DNA of 64,000 bases, from assembly GCF_001625325.1 (NCBI RefSeq), contig NZ_JRQQ01000006.1:275754-339753 (forward strand), written 5' to 3'. This document shows, one piece after another, positions 17,774 through 26,747 of the stretch. The notes below the pieces were generated by a model. It ran no database searches. It saw only the letters and a list, made by a program, of their open reading frames with translations, and had not been told where the DNA came from. A program made the translations under genes and the position numbers. Numbering within the stretch: position 1 is the first letter of the stretch; every line of letters begins with the position of its first letter. The DNA comes from Croceicoccus estronivorus (GTDB lineage Bacteria; Pseudomonadota; Alphaproteobacteria; Sphingomonadales; Sphingomonadaceae).

Positions 17774-17858
17774 TGGAGCGGGCGAAGGGATTCGAACCCT
17801 CGACCCCAACCTTGGCAAAGTTGGATAAGCACTATTCCAAGATACGCTACGCCTCGCC
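17774..17858 (-). tRNA. degenerate tRNA-Gly(GCC)-like sequence, probable attachment site
   Basis: Read on the minus strand, the 3' half matches tRNA-Gly(GCC): a TTTGCCAA anticodon loop, GGTTGGGGTC, the T-arm GGGTTCGAATCCC, acceptor strand CGCCCGC, T, and an encoded CCA end. The 5' half departs from the usual sequence: the acceptor strand before TAGC pairs over only about four of seven positions, and extra bases lie between the D and anticodon arms. It therefore looks like a tRNA 3' end rebuilt or left by site-specific integration rather than a working gene. It lies 147 bp upstream of the integrase gene, as expected for an att site. Confidence 0.5.
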
Positions 17859-18004
17859 ATTCCACGATTAAAGGCATGATTTTACGTTTCTTTTTTATCT
17901 ATCTACGCTATACACAACCGAGAGGAAGCCCACGATTTCCTTCTGGCGTTGTAGCCCAGTTGTAGCCTGAGAAATGGCGAAAGCCCACAGAAAGACCAAG
18001 AAAA

Positions 18005-19570
18005 ATGGCAAAGCAGTCTGAAATCAAGATCACAAAAAAGGTGGTGGACGCCGCTGAGCCAGGCGCAAAGCGTTATGTGCTGTGGGATAGCGATACCAAG
18101 GGCTTTGGCGTTCGCATCGGAGTGAGCGGGGTCAAAACCTTCGTGGTCAAGTATCTCGCCGAAGGCGGCGGTCGGAGTGCGCCGCAACGCTTCTTCACGA
18201 TCGGACAATTCGGCCCGCTCACAGTCGAGCTGGCGCGTAAGCGCGCGAGGGAGATCGTGGCTTCCGTACTGATGGGCAAAGATCCCCATTCGGAGCGTAA
18301 TGCCAAGCGCAAGGAAATACGGGTGAGCGCGCTGATTGACCTGTATGAAGCCGAGGGTTGCTTCATCCAGCGGGGCAAGCGCCAGGGCCAGCCGATGAAG
18401 CCGTTGACCAAGAAATACACCATCGCCCGGCTGCGCCATCATGTCGTTCCGCTGCTTGGCCGGAAGCGCGTGACGGAGATTGGCGCCGCCGACATCGAGC
18501 GATTCTTCCGCGATGTTGAATCTGGTAAGACGGCGAAAAATGAGAAGACGAAACCGCGCACGCGGATCATCGTCAAGGGTGGCGCTGGTGCGGCGCGCAA
18601 AGTGTTCCGCGATTTGTCGGCCGTGTTCAGCTTCGCCAAGCGGCATGAGATCGTCGCAGCCAATCCCTGCGAAAAGGCCGTGGTGAACAAGTCCGACAAT
18701 AGTCGCACACGCTTCTTGACGCTTGAGGAGGTTGCGCGCCTCGGTGCGGCCTGTGACGCATTGGAAGCCGAGGGCGTCAACAGCAAGGCGCTCAACATCA
18801 CCCGGCTATGGGTGCTTACCGGCTGCCGCCGCAATGAAATCGCGGAGGTGAAATGGGATGAGGTCGATCTGGAAAACGGCCTGCTTGTTCTCGACGACAG
18901 CAAGACCGGCAAGTCGATCCGTCCGCTCTGCCTTGCGGCGGCGACCCTGCTCAAAGGCGTCGAGAAGGTGGACGGCACGGACTATGTGTTCCCCGCCGAC
19001 GAAGGTGACAGCTATTTCCAAGGCACCAAGAACATCTGGCCGAAGATCGTGAAGAAGGCCGATCTGCCCGGCGTCACCCCGCATACGCTGCGTCATACGG
19101 TCGGTGCTACAGCCACCTCGCACGGGGAGGCGCTGGCGTTGACCGGCGCGATTCTCGGCCATGCCAATCTGCGCTCGACGATGATCTATGCCCATGTGCA
19201 GCATGATCCATCGGTGAAGGCTGCCAATCGCGTAGGACGCCGGATCGCCTCGGCGCTGGCTGGCGAAGTCAAGCCTGCTCCCCGCAAGCGCCGCAAGGCG
19301 GCCGAACCCATACCAATCAAGGAAGTGGCCCCCACCCGCAACGGCTTGCTGCCTAGCGCCGAATGGGAAACATTGACCGAACTTGCTGCGTTGCCCGCCG
19401 GAGACAAGGGCTTTCTGGCTTCGGCCAGCGATCCGGCACTCGTCATGCTTGCCAAGCGGGGCTTCGCGGTTACTGAGGCCGGTCCGAGCGATTTGCTCGC
19501 ATGGTGGCAAATCAGCGCGGTCGGCAAGGCATTGATCGATGGACAGGTCGAACTGCCCACAGCCGCATAA
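18005..19570 (+). CDS. int: tyrosine recombinase (island integrase, DUF4102/P4-type)
   Basis: A 521-residue site-specific recombinase. The N-terminal arm-binding domain (KRYVLWDSDTKGFGVRI, then TIGQFGPLTVELARKRA) is the P4/IntS type. The catalytic domain shows Arg275 in TGCRRNEIAEVKW, H360TLRH364 with Arg363, His386 in LGHANLR, and the nucleophile Tyr395 in MIYAH. About 120 extra residues follow Tyr395, including a basic KPAPRKRRKAA patch. All catalytic residues are present, so it may be active. It integrates islands into tRNA genes; the tRNA-Gly-like sequence just upstream is the likely attachment site. Which flank is the island body cannot be decided from this window. Confidence 0.92.
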   Translation: MAKQSEIKITKKVVDAAEPGAKRYVLWDSDTKGFGVRIGVSGVKTFVVKYLAEGGGRSAPQRFFTIGQFGPLTVELARKRAREIVASVLMGKDPHSERNAKRKEIRVSALIDLYEAEGCFIQRGKRQGQPMKPLTKKYTIARLRHHVVPLLGRKRVTEIGAADIERFFRDVESGKTAKNEKTKPRTRIIVKGGAGAARKVFRDLSAVFSFAKRHEIVAANPCEKAVVNKSDNSRTRFLTLEEVARLGAACDALEAEGVNSKALNITRLWVLTGCRRNEIAEVKWDEVDLENGLLVLDDSKTGKSIRPLCLAAATLLKGVEKVDGTDYVFPADEGDSYFQGTKNIWPKIVKKADLPGVTPHTLRHTVGATATSHGEALALTGAILGHANLRSTMIYAHVQHDPSVKAANRVGRRIASALAGEVKPAPRKRRKAAEPIPIKEVAPTRNGLLPSAEWETLTELAALPAGDKGFLASASDPALVMLAKRGFAVTEAGPSDLLAWWQISAVGKALIDGQVELPTAA

Positions 19571-19804
19571 AGGCTTCTTGACCACCAGGCGCGCACATTA
19601 ACGGACAGCGACTGGAATGAATTGCTACCAAGTTGCGCACCCGTCGCCCCGCCCAATCGCATCAATCGCACGCTAGAGCATTTTGCAGCGGGCGGCGACG
19701 CCGAGCCAGTCCTGCTCGGCGGCTCGCAGGGCTTTTATGGAATGGCCCGCCCCACCTCTCCGAAATCTGATACGATGGAGGCGCTAGACAGAGAGGGACG
19801 AGCC

Positions 19805-20220
19805 ATGACCATTGTGATGATCGGCATCGACTTAGGCAAGAACAGGTGCAGCGTGGCGGCGCTCGGTGAGCGCAGCGCGGTTGTGCTGCGTCGGCGGACG
19901 CGGGCGGGAAGCATCGTTGAGTTTGCAGCGCAGCATGCGCCTTGCATGGTTGCGATGGAGGCGTGCTGCGGGGCCCACCACCTCGGGCGTCGGCTGATCG
20001 AGCAGGGGCACACGGTCAAGCTGATGCCGCCAGAATATGTCCGTCTGTCCTTACGTCAAGGCGTAGAAGAATGACGACCGGGATGCCGAAGCGATCGCCG
20101 AGGCGGCGATGCCATCCCAATACGGTGGTCGTGGCGCTTGCCAACAAGCTGGCGAGAATCGCCTGGGCTCTGATGCTGCGCGAGACCCTGTTCTCAACCA
20201 AGCGAGCAGTAAGCGCTTGA
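19805..20220 (+). pseudogene. decayed IS110-family transposase with internal deletion
   Basis: The ATG at 19805 starts an IS110/IS1111-type DEDD transposase N-terminus: MIGIDLGKNRCSVAAL with the first Asp, then VAMEACCGAHHLGRRL with the Glu, and VKLMPPEYV. The frame then shifts: the expected YVKAQKNDDRDAEAIAEA is present in another frame, with its Gln codon as TAG, so that the read frame ends at TGA near 20074. Immediately afterwards, in a third frame, the family C-terminus VVALANKLARIAWALM appears and ends at 20220. The central part is deleted. It is non-functional and marks past insertion activity next to the integrase. Confidence 0.75.
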
Positions 20221-20280
20221 GCTCGCGACGTGCGGTTCAGGTTGGCGATTTGGCGACTGAGCAACTCTATCATGGCATCA

Positions 20281-20349
20281 AGTGAAACGGCCCCAGATCA
20301 TGTTGGCCAGACCCATCTGGATTTGCTTGGCCCGGCTGATGAAACCCAT
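20281..20349 (-). pseudogene. 23-codon fragment of a 4-oxalocrotonate decarboxylase gene
   Basis: On the minus strand this encodes MGFISRAKQIQMGL followed by NMIWGRFT, then a stop. The intact decarboxylase at 37204-37992 has MGFTSRAKQIQMGL and DMIWGRLT at the same place, so only a few residues differ, and the nucleotide match covers some 60 bp. No other part of the gene is present on either side. It is a relic of a second meta-cleavage decarboxylase, or debris carried by rearrangement, between the broken IS110 element and the dioxygenase gene. Confidence 0.7.
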
Positions 20350-20397
20350 AAGGATGATGCATAGTGCCGCTGGCGCTTGCGCAAATGGCGCACACGT

Positions 20398-21399
20398 CTA
20401 TGCGAGTAACATCACTCGAACGCAGCGTTGGCCAGTGAAGGTCGCGCGTCCGTGTCCAGTGAGAATGTTGTCGAGCAACTGAACATCTCCGCGCTGCCAT
20501 TTGGGTGCGGTCGTGACGCTGTCGACGATCGGATACAGAGCCTCGATTTCCTCACGTAAAAATTCGGTGCCATCGCCGAACGTCACTGCCTGCGGCCAAG
20601 GGTGGGCCGCACCATAATATTGCTCATGCAGGTCTTGGAACCGCTTTCCCTGGCTGACGGCGTTAAGGTCGAACGCCGGGATGACATTGAACCAAATTTC
20701 TTCGCCAGTAACTGGATGCGTGACATAGCCTGGCGTGGTGAAGCTTGCCTCCATTCCATGTTCGGTCCAGGTGCAGTCCGATCCGGTGGCGCGGCACGCC
20801 GCCTCAGCATCTTCGCGGCTCTCGCTGCCGAATGCATCCACCCAGCTGCGATGCAGTACGTCAAGGTCGAGATGGCCGGGTTTCCAGTCGGGATTGCGGA
20901 AGCGCCGGACATATCGAACGCCGAGCTTCTTGACCTTGTCGAAAAATGCCTTCGGAACCTCAGCGGTGAATTTTCGCATGTCGCCAATCAGTGTTTCACC
21001 ACCGCTTCGCGGAGGAATTTCGCAGAAGAAGGCCAAGCGTCCGGGAAAATCACGGGTATAAGCCATCTCCTGATGCAGGAGGATCTCACGATCGGGCGGA
21101 GCTTGGGTGGACTGCATGACCCGCCCGGCCACTTTGCTGCGCGGTGACGTGCCCCCGGCATAGCCCGCGCGATGCCCATCGAAGCAAGACAGGAAGTTGT
21201 CGAACTGGGAGGCATTCGACAGGGCGAAATCCCGGAACGTGACGACGCCGCTTTTGACCAGCAGGTGCTCAATCTCCGGCTTGGCCTGCGCCAACCATTT
21301 TGCGGTCTCCAAAGGATCGGATTTGAGCGAAACGGCCTTCGCTAGGACGACCGGAGGATAGCTGCCTAGATCAATGTCCACGCCGGGAATCCCAAGCAT
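20398..21399 (-). CDS. TauD/TfdA-family Fe(II)/2-oxoglutarate dioxygenase
   Basis: A 333-residue jelly-roll dioxygenase. The iron triad is visible as His109-x-Glu111 in LLHQEMAY (Glu replaces the commoner Asp) and His316 in TGHGRATFTG; Arg325 or Arg328 after it would bind 2-oxoglutarate. LAFFCEIPPRSGGETLIGD and VQLLDNILTGHGR are typical of the TauD/SyrP branch. Members hydroxylate or cleave C-S, C-O or C-H bonds of small acids. It is transcribed divergently from the aldolase at 21481 with an 81-bp intergenic region holding a copy of the 25-bp dyad, so the pair is probably co-regulated with the central catabolic genes. Confidence 0.85.
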   Translation of the reverse strand: MLGIPGVDIDLGSYPPVVLAKAVSLKSDPLETAKWLAQAKPEIEHLLVKSGVVTFRDFALSNASQFDNFLSCFDGHRAGYAGGTSPRSKVAGRVMQSTQAPPDREILLHQEMAYTRDFPGRLAFFCEIPPRSGGETLIGDMRKFTAEVPKAFFDKVKKLGVRYVRRFRNPDWKPGHLDLDVLHRSWVDAFGSESREDAEAACRATGSDCTWTEHGMEASFTTPGYVTHPVTGEEIWFNVIPAFDLNAVSQGKRFQDLHEQYYGAAHPWPQAVTFGDGTEFLREEIEALYPIVDSVTTAPKWQRGDVQLLDNILTGHGRATFTGQRCVRVMLLA

Positions 21400-21421
21400 T
21401 CTTCTCTCCTAACCATACTAT

Positions 21422-21446
21422 ATCGACAAATATGGATTATATCGAT
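21422..21446. promoter_or_regulatory. ATCGA-N15-TCGAT dyad, site 1
   Basis: A perfect 5-bp inverted repeat (ATCGA ... TCGAT) with a 15-bp spacer, centred in the 81-bp intergenic region between the TauD-type gene (minus) and the aldolase gene (plus). The same 25-bp architecture recurs at 29336, 42300, 44025 and 51624. The arms are one double helical turn apart on the same face, as expected for a dimer or tetramer site. Confidence 0.6.
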
Positions 21447-21480
21447 ATTTGGTTTGCGAGACAAGTCAGGAGAGACCAGA

Positions 21481-22227
21481 ATGCCTTCCCCGATTGCGCT
21501 AGGTGATGAAATGCAAACCCGTGCCGAACTCGCTGCGGCTTATAGGCTGGCGGCCATTTATGGCTGGGATGATGGCATAGGCACCCATTTTTCGGCGCGG
21601 GTTCCAGGTCCCGACAATCATTTCTTCATTCTGCCGCTCGGCGCGATGTATGAGGAAGTCACAGCCAGTTCACTGCTCAAGGTCGATCTGGACGGGAATA
21701 TCATCGACGGTCCAAATGGTGCGCGGATCAATCAGGCCGGTTTCACGATCCACGGCCATATTCATCGCAATGTGCCGGACGCCCATTGCGTGTTTCATTG
21801 CCACACAGTCGCAGGGATTGCCGTGGGAACCCAGAAGCAGGGGCTTTTGCCGCTGAGCTTCCACGCCATGTTCCTGCACGATCGGCTTGGTTATCATAAT
21901 CTGGAAGGTGTGACGGTTGACGAAGATGAAATGCCGCGCATGATTGCCGCTCTCCGCGGGGCTAAAGGCCTAATCCTGCGTAATCACGGAACAATGACTG
22001 TCGGCCGAACCATCGCGGAGGCCTTTTTTTATCTCTTCCATTTGGAGAAGGCGTGCCAAATCCAAGTTGCCGCGCTGGCTGGAGACACGGATATCAACAT
22101 TCCCAGTGATGCAATGGCGTGTCATTTCCGCAGCCAGGTAAACGCCGGCTTTTCCGATATTGCTGATCTCATGTGGGTGGCCATGATGCGCAAGGCCGAT
22201 CGTGCCGATTTAGGCTACCGGGATTGA
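21481..22227 (+). CDS. class II aldolase/adducin-family protein
   Basis: A 248-residue class II aldolase-fold protein. GIGTHFSARVPG near residue 35, the metal-binding FHCHTVAGIAV, and LRNHGTMTVGRTIAEAFFYLFHLEKACQ are family hallmarks: the His residues bind zinc and the NHG loop binds the ligand. AGGAGA lies 7 nt before ATG 21481; the frame extends nine codons upstream without similarity. Members split or decarboxylate hydroxy acids, and many in catabolic islands are of unknown substrate. It is divergent from the dioxygenase, with a shared regulatory dyad between them. Confidence 0.85.
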   Translation: MPSPIALGDEMQTRAELAAAYRLAAIYGWDDGIGTHFSARVPGPDNHFFILPLGAMYEEVTASSLLKVDLDGNIIDGPNGARINQAGFTIHGHIHRNVPDAHCVFHCHTVAGIAVGTQKQGLLPLSFHAMFLHDRLGYHNLEGVTVDEDEMPRMIAALRGAKGLILRNHGTMTVGRTIAEAFFYLFHLEKACQIQVAALAGDTDINIPSDAMACHFRSQVNAGFSDIADLMWVAMMRKADRADLGYRD

Positions 22228-22434
22228 TTGAGGCAACCAATCACGTGACGTCCAGATTGCTGGATTTGGCGCAACATTCGCAACGGAACTTGCTGTGACT
22301 TCCTCATACATCGTGCCGGGCGGGGAGACGATTTCCCGGGCCCGACAGGGCGACGCCCAACTACTCAACATTTTCATCCATCACGGTCGAGCGACCTGCG
22401 AAGTATCACGTGTTATCCGGATCACGCCGCTGTT

Positions 22435-23769
22435 ATGAGCAAGCAGTCATCCGGACGTAGCCAGCCTCGCTACATTCTTGGTCTCCTCGTGCTCGCTTAC
22501 ATGTCGAGCTACATCGACCGCGTTGCCCTCGGCATCTTTGGCGAGGCGATAAAGCGCGATCTTGATATTACTGATACCGAGCTCGGCATCCTGACCGGCT
22601 TCGTCTTCGTCATTTTCTACAGCATTCTCGGTGTGCCGATAGGGCGTCTTGCCGACAAGCTGCCAAGAGGCAAGCTGCTCGCCGCATGCCTGATGGTCTG
22701 GTCGGGCATGACCGCGCTGGCGGGATTGGCTAACGGTTTCACCACACTGCTTCTGACGCGCATCGGCGTAGGCGTAGGCGAGGCCGGCCTGACACCAGCG
22801 GCGCATTCGCTGCTTTCCGACCTCTATCCACGCAACAAGCGATCCTTCGCGTTCGCCGTGTTCGGCGCCGGTCCTCCGCTCGGCATCATCATCGGATCGC
22901 TTGGTGGCGGCTGGATCGCCCAGCAGTTGGGCTGGCGTATAGGCATGCTGGCGCTCGGTGTTCCCGGCATCATTCTCGGTCTGTTATTTCTCTTCACCGT
23001 ACGCGAGCCGAAGCGAGGAGTATTTGATGGCAACGTGGATGCTGCAGCCGTTCCTGAATTTCGGGAAGCCCTTCGCACGTGCCTGCGCGATCCGTTGTAC
23101 ATACTCGTGACTGCGGGCATGTCATGCGCCGCCATCGCGCTCTACAGCCTGTCGACGTTCACCGTTCCCTATCTCATCCGCCGCTTCGAGATAGACTTGT
23201 TCACGGCCGCAAGCCTCTTCGGGCTATCCTACGGCATAGCCGGGGCAATCGGCGCAGCGGTTGGCGGCGTCCTCACCGATTGCGCGGGCGCTCGTGACCA
23301 CCGGTGGTATGCGGGCGTTCCCGCGATCAACTACTTCATCGGGGGGCTCTGCCTGATGGCCGCCCTGTTTCAGCACGACCACCGTCTCTTCACGGCCTGC
23401 TTCGTCGTGGGGGCCGTCTGCGTGAACTTGGCTCTTGCCCCGGCGCAGGCGGTTGTTCTCAATCGGTTCGGACCGCGCATGCGTGCTTCGGCATCAGCGA
23501 TGCAACTGCTCGCAACAGGAGTAATCGGCCTTGGCATCGGCCCTACGATGACCGGCTTCATCAGTGATAAAATAGCTGCGGCGAGGTTCGGCGTTGACTA
23601 CCGTTCGGTCTGCGCACACCCAGCCGCCGGCGTGGAAGATGTCTGCGCCCGTGCCGCAGCCGATGGGCTCCAGCAGGCGCTGACATTGGCGGTCGGGGTC
23701 TATTTGCTTGCCTCGTTGATCTACCTCATTGCGGTGCGCTTCACCACGCCTCGCTCATCGGCAGGCTGA
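22435..23769 (+). CDS. MFS transporter (spinster-like/aromatic acid type)
   Basis: A 444-residue integral membrane protein with about 12 hydrophobic segments. GVPIGRLADKLPRGK between TM2 and TM3 is the MFS motif A, RIGVGVGEAGLTPAAHSLLSDLYP lies in TM4-5, and SYIDRVALGIFGE in TM1 places it in the spinster-like group common in sphingomonad degradation clusters. It is 207 bp downstream of the aldolase gene in the same direction; no good ribosome site was seen. It probably imports the growth substrate or an intermediate across the inner membrane, complementing the TonB receptors. The substrate is unknown. Confidence 0.85.
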   Translation: MSKQSSGRSQPRYILGLLVLAYMSSYIDRVALGIFGEAIKRDLDITDTELGILTGFVFVIFYSILGVPIGRLADKLPRGKLLAACLMVWSGMTALAGLANGFTTLLLTRIGVGVGEAGLTPAAHSLLSDLYPRNKRSFAFAVFGAGPPLGIIIGSLGGGWIAQQLGWRIGMLALGVPGIILGLLFLFTVREPKRGVFDGNVDAAAVPEFREALRTCLRDPLYILVTAGMSCAAIALYSLSTFTVPYLIRRFEIDLFTAASLFGLSYGIAGAIGAAVGGVLTDCAGARDHRWYAGVPAINYFIGGLCLMAALFQHDHRLFTACFVVGAVCVNLALAPAQAVVLNRFGPRMRASASAMQLLATGVIGLGIGPTMTGFISDKIAAARFGVDYRSVCAHPAAGVEDVCARAAADGLQQALTLAVGVYLLASLIYLIAVRFTTPRSSAG

Positions 23770-24064
23770 GCGGCAAACAGGAAGCACAACGATGACGGCC
23801 TATCAAAGCTGTTGGCGATCTACGAGATCAAGAAGCTGAAATCCAACAATCCCGCCTCGCCGATACCAAGGAAGCAGCAACCGTTCCGATTTGTGACGGT
23901 AGAACGCCGCGCTTCAGACCCTGCACACGGCAAGGCCATGAAGGTCTACTGGCTTTGCGCCGCGCCTACGAACGTGTGGACGGCGACTGCGAGGTTCAGC
24001 ACGCTGTGATCGACCCGCCAGCGTTTGACTTCCACCAAGTAGTAGTGGTGGTGAACTTAGCCGC
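23770..24064. other. intergenic region, no gene recognised
   Basis: About 295 bp between the convergent MFS gene and the B-type gene of the first module. A 65-codon plus-strand frame (23812-24009) is open but has no recognisable family and no clear ribosome site. No terminator hairpin was identified. Confidence 0.35.
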
Positions 24065-25273
24065 CTATTCGATGCCGTAAGGCCTGTAGGGTCCGTTAAA
24101 ATAGTGCTCGACGTGAGCCGCACCGGTGCTGACCGAACCGTCAGGCGCGGTCGTATGGACCGAGCATAGATAGACGTTGCCTTGCACCGGCTTGCCTTTG
24201 ATCTCGCCGCGGCCGAAACCGTCGAAGTGTCCCTCGTCGGTCTTGTAGCCATTGTGAATCAGCGGCTGGTTCGAGAAATCAAACTCGTCCCATTCGATGA
24301 CCAGTTCCTCCGACCCGTGATAGGTGTGGACGTTGCCTCCGTCCGACCAGCCGCCTGGATAATAGCCGGATGTCTGGCCCATCCACGGCGGTCCGGCCGT
24401 CTCGAACTCCTGTGTCCATATTCCCCCTGCCGCGTCGGTGAGCCTCATGGTGACGCGCTTCAGCACCTTCGTGCCCGGGTGATATTCGGCCTTGTGCGTG
24501 GCATCGACGATCTCATGACTTTCACCTGCCCATCCGCGGGTGATCGCACCGCCCAGCGGCGTGCCGAAAACGTCGTCGAACTGACGCCTCGCGCCGTCCG
24601 AATCCTCGTGCAAATGATAGAAGCCGCTAAAGGGCTCCGACCGGAAGATGATCCAGAACCGCAAAGCCCGCTGCGGCCCCTTCGGTGATTTGGGGGGCAG
24701 CCATTTCGGATCGGGCGACAGCGGCCGGCGCTCGGCGTAGAGGCCCCACGAATGGTCGCGTGCGGCATGCCAGGCTCCAGGTTCGACCGCCCAGCGCCGT
24801 TCCCCCAGCTCTATGAAGCCCGAAGGTGCGCCCGGCTGGCAGTAGCGCGACTGGTCGGTCGTCTTACGCATGCGGTTCTGCGCGTCGTGGTGATCCTCGA
24901 GAACGGCCGGAGAGACGCCCACCCAGTCGATGTCGAAGGCGATGCCGCTGGCATTGTCGGCAAGCGCCAGACGCAGACGGCGCAGCGGTTCGACGAGTTC
25001 GACCTGGAAGGGCCCGATCCGCGTAGTCATGTCGCGTCGCCAACAGCGGCTGAACCGGACCGTCCGCTGGGTACCGCCGACGTTCAGGATCGCGAAGCCG
25101 CCGATCATGTCGGTATTGGCATTGACCCGATAGCCGCAGGCGAGGAACAGTTTCTCCTGCGGATTGAACACGCCGAAATAGCAGCCGTCGTCCCATGAAA
25201 AGTCCGTCGATGGCAGCTGCGCGAAGGTTCGGGACGTCTGGTGAATTGGAAGTTCGTCGTAGGGACTCAGCAT
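24065..25273 (-). CDS. uncharacterised protein 'B' of module 1 (AttH/lipocalin-like appearance)
   Basis: A 402-residue soluble-looking protein without signal peptide, rich in beta-type segments with many Trp/Tyr residues. It is clearly paralogous to the product of 31748-32944: STDFSWDDGCYFG, GGFAILNV, TTDQSRYCQ, SPDPKWLPPK, VHTYHGSEEL and YRPYG recur in order. The paralogue supports the start MLSPYDE at 25273 rather than the upstream ATG at 25303. The overall style (DHSWGLYAER and two similar halves) recalls two-domain AttH/DUF7064-7065-like proteins, which I cannot verify here. Being last in a module with phosphotransferases, it may bind or rearrange a lipophilic substrate. Function unknown. 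Confidence 0.8.
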   Translation of the reverse strand: MLSPYDELPIHQTSRTFAQLPSTDFSWDDGCYFGVFNPQEKLFLACGYRVNANTDMIGGFAILNVGGTQRTVRFSRCWRRDMTTRIGPFQVELVEPLRRLRLALADNASGIAFDIDWVGVSPAVLEDHHDAQNRMRKTTDQSRYCQPGAPSGFIELGERRWAVEPGAWHAARDHSWGLYAERRPLSPDPKWLPPKSPKGPQRALRFWIIFRSEPFSGFYHLHEDSDGARRQFDDVFGTPLGGAITRGWAGESHEIVDATHKAEYHPGTKVLKRVTMRLTDAAGGIWTQEFETAGPPWMGQTSGYYPGGWSDGGNVHTYHGSEELVIEWDEFDFSNQPLIHNGYKTDEGHFDGFGRGEIKGKPVQGNVYLCSVHTTAPDGSVSTGAAHVEHYFNGPYRPYGIE

Positions 25274-25283
25274 CGGCAGACTC

Positions 25284-26717
25284 TCAGGCAGGATGAAGGG
25301 CACCGCCGGGCAGGAGCGCCATCAGCTTCTCCTGCACCCGGCGGAATTCGATGAAGCTGACCGTGCCCAGGAACAGGTCGTCGTGAATGCCGACGTGATA
25401 TCCGCTGAAGGCGACGATGTTGCAGACCGCGTGGAAGGTCCACCGCCAGACGTGGAAGTAGTGAACCAACTCCATCGCGATATCCGCTCCCCCAGCGGCA
25501 CGGTAGGCGGTGAGGAACTCGGCATAGTCCAGGGCTTCCAGCACGTCGGGCGCGACGTAGCCCAGATCCTCCGCGGGATGCCCGATATGGGCCAGCTCGA
25601 AATCGAGGACTGCGGTCAGCCTGCCCTTGTCGAAAAGGACGTTGCGCATGTCGTAATCGCCATGGACCAGCGTCCTGCGATCGTCGATCAGCGACGCATG
25701 GTTGTACAGCCATACGAAAGCGGCCTCCACCAGCGGATGGGGTTCGCGCTGACAGCGTTGGAGACGATCATGATAGTCGTCGAGGACGGCGAGGAAAGCC
25801 TCGCGGTTGCTCTCGGGATTCTTCGCGAGCGGTAGCCGGTGGACATCAACGGCGTGCAGCCCCGCCAGCGCCGGGGCCAGCTGCAGCACCATGTCCGCCC
25901 AGGCGCGCTTGTCGTCCGGCGTGGCTCGCGCCATCCCGGGAGGGCTGCCCGCGACCCGCTTCATGATAAGGCAAGGCCCGTCGAGCGGGGGCTCGCTGCC
26001 GGTCTGCGCGGCGATGCACCGGGCGACCGGCTGCCCCTGCGCGCGCAGCGCGTTGAGCAATTCGAACTCACCCGAGGCGCTGGTGGGAATGATCTCGAAA
26101 CCGCGGTCGCGGCGCAGGATCGCGGGGATCGGATCGGCGTCGAGGCCGACGAGATCGAAGCTGTAGTTCTCTTTCGAATAGACCCCGGCCGGCCGCACGA
26201 AATTTGTAGCGGCAATATCGGGATTGGCGGGAAAGCGCGCCTTCAGGAACGCCGTCACCGCCTCGGCCGTCAGCGGCGGTGTTTCCTGCCGCTGCGCGCC
26301 GAACAGTTCTTCGCGGCTGCGCGCCGCGCCGGACAGAGCTTCGGCCATGCGGGCAGCGCGGCGCTCGGCTTCGTCGCGCAGCGCCCTGACGAAATCATCG
26401 TGGTCGACGCTACGATCCCCCGCATTGCGCGCGCGGCGGGCCCTGGCGCGGGCCGCCCCGGCTAAGGCCGCAGCGCCATCGGGGTCTTCGGTCAGTACCG
26501 CGCCGCCATGCGCACGCAGCAGATCTCGCGCCGATCGCGAGGCTTCGTCATCGATCGCTCGCCCCTCTTCCGCACGCATGATCAGGAAATCGATCGCCGC
26601 GGCCAGGCGCTGCGCGCGGACGGAGCGAAATGCGTCGTCGGGCAAGCCCGGCTCCACCAGCTCGTGACGGATTGCACGGAGAAAGATCGCCATCTGGGCT
26701 TCGAAGGGTGCTGACAT
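25284..26717 (-). CDS. APH-fold phosphotransferase family protein
   Basis: A 477-residue protein. The first ~130 residues are helical and have no clear match. The kinase-like domain then starts with FVRPAGVYSKENYSFDLV, and the Brenner motif HGDYDMRNVLF (about residue 355) and the metal-binding Asp in VLDFELAHIGHPAEDLGY complete an aminoglycoside-phosphotransferase/choline-kinase fold. Such proteins in catabolic clusters are not antibiotic resistance genes; they are thought to phosphorylate small alcohols or act with acyl-CoA dehydrogenases. It lies 30 bp behind another phosphotransferase and 10 bp before gene B. Its length equals that of the homologue at 34071. The substrate is unknown. Confidence 0.85.
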   Translation of the reverse strand: MSAPFEAQMAIFLRAIRHELVEPGLPDDAFRSVRAQRLAAAIDFLIMRAEEGRAIDDEASRSARDLLRAHGGAVLTEDPDGAAALAGAARARARRARNAGDRSVDHDDFVRALRDEAERRAARMAEALSGAARSREELFGAQRQETPPLTAEAVTAFLKARFPANPDIAATNFVRPAGVYSKENYSFDLVGLDADPIPAILRRDRGFEIIPTSASGEFELLNALRAQGQPVARCIAAQTGSEPPLDGPCLIMKRVAGSPPGMARATPDDKRAWADMVLQLAPALAGLHAVDVHRLPLAKNPESNREAFLAVLDDYHDRLQRCQREPHPLVEAAFVWLYNHASLIDDRRTLVHGDYDMRNVLFDKGRLTAVLDFELAHIGHPAEDLGYVAPDVLEALDYAEFLTAYRAAGGADIAMELVHYFHVWRWTFHAVCNIVAFSGYHVGIHDDLFLGTVSFIEFRRVQEKLMALLPGGALHPA

Positions 26718-26747
26718 TAGTGGTTTTCCAACACAAGGTCGATCGAC

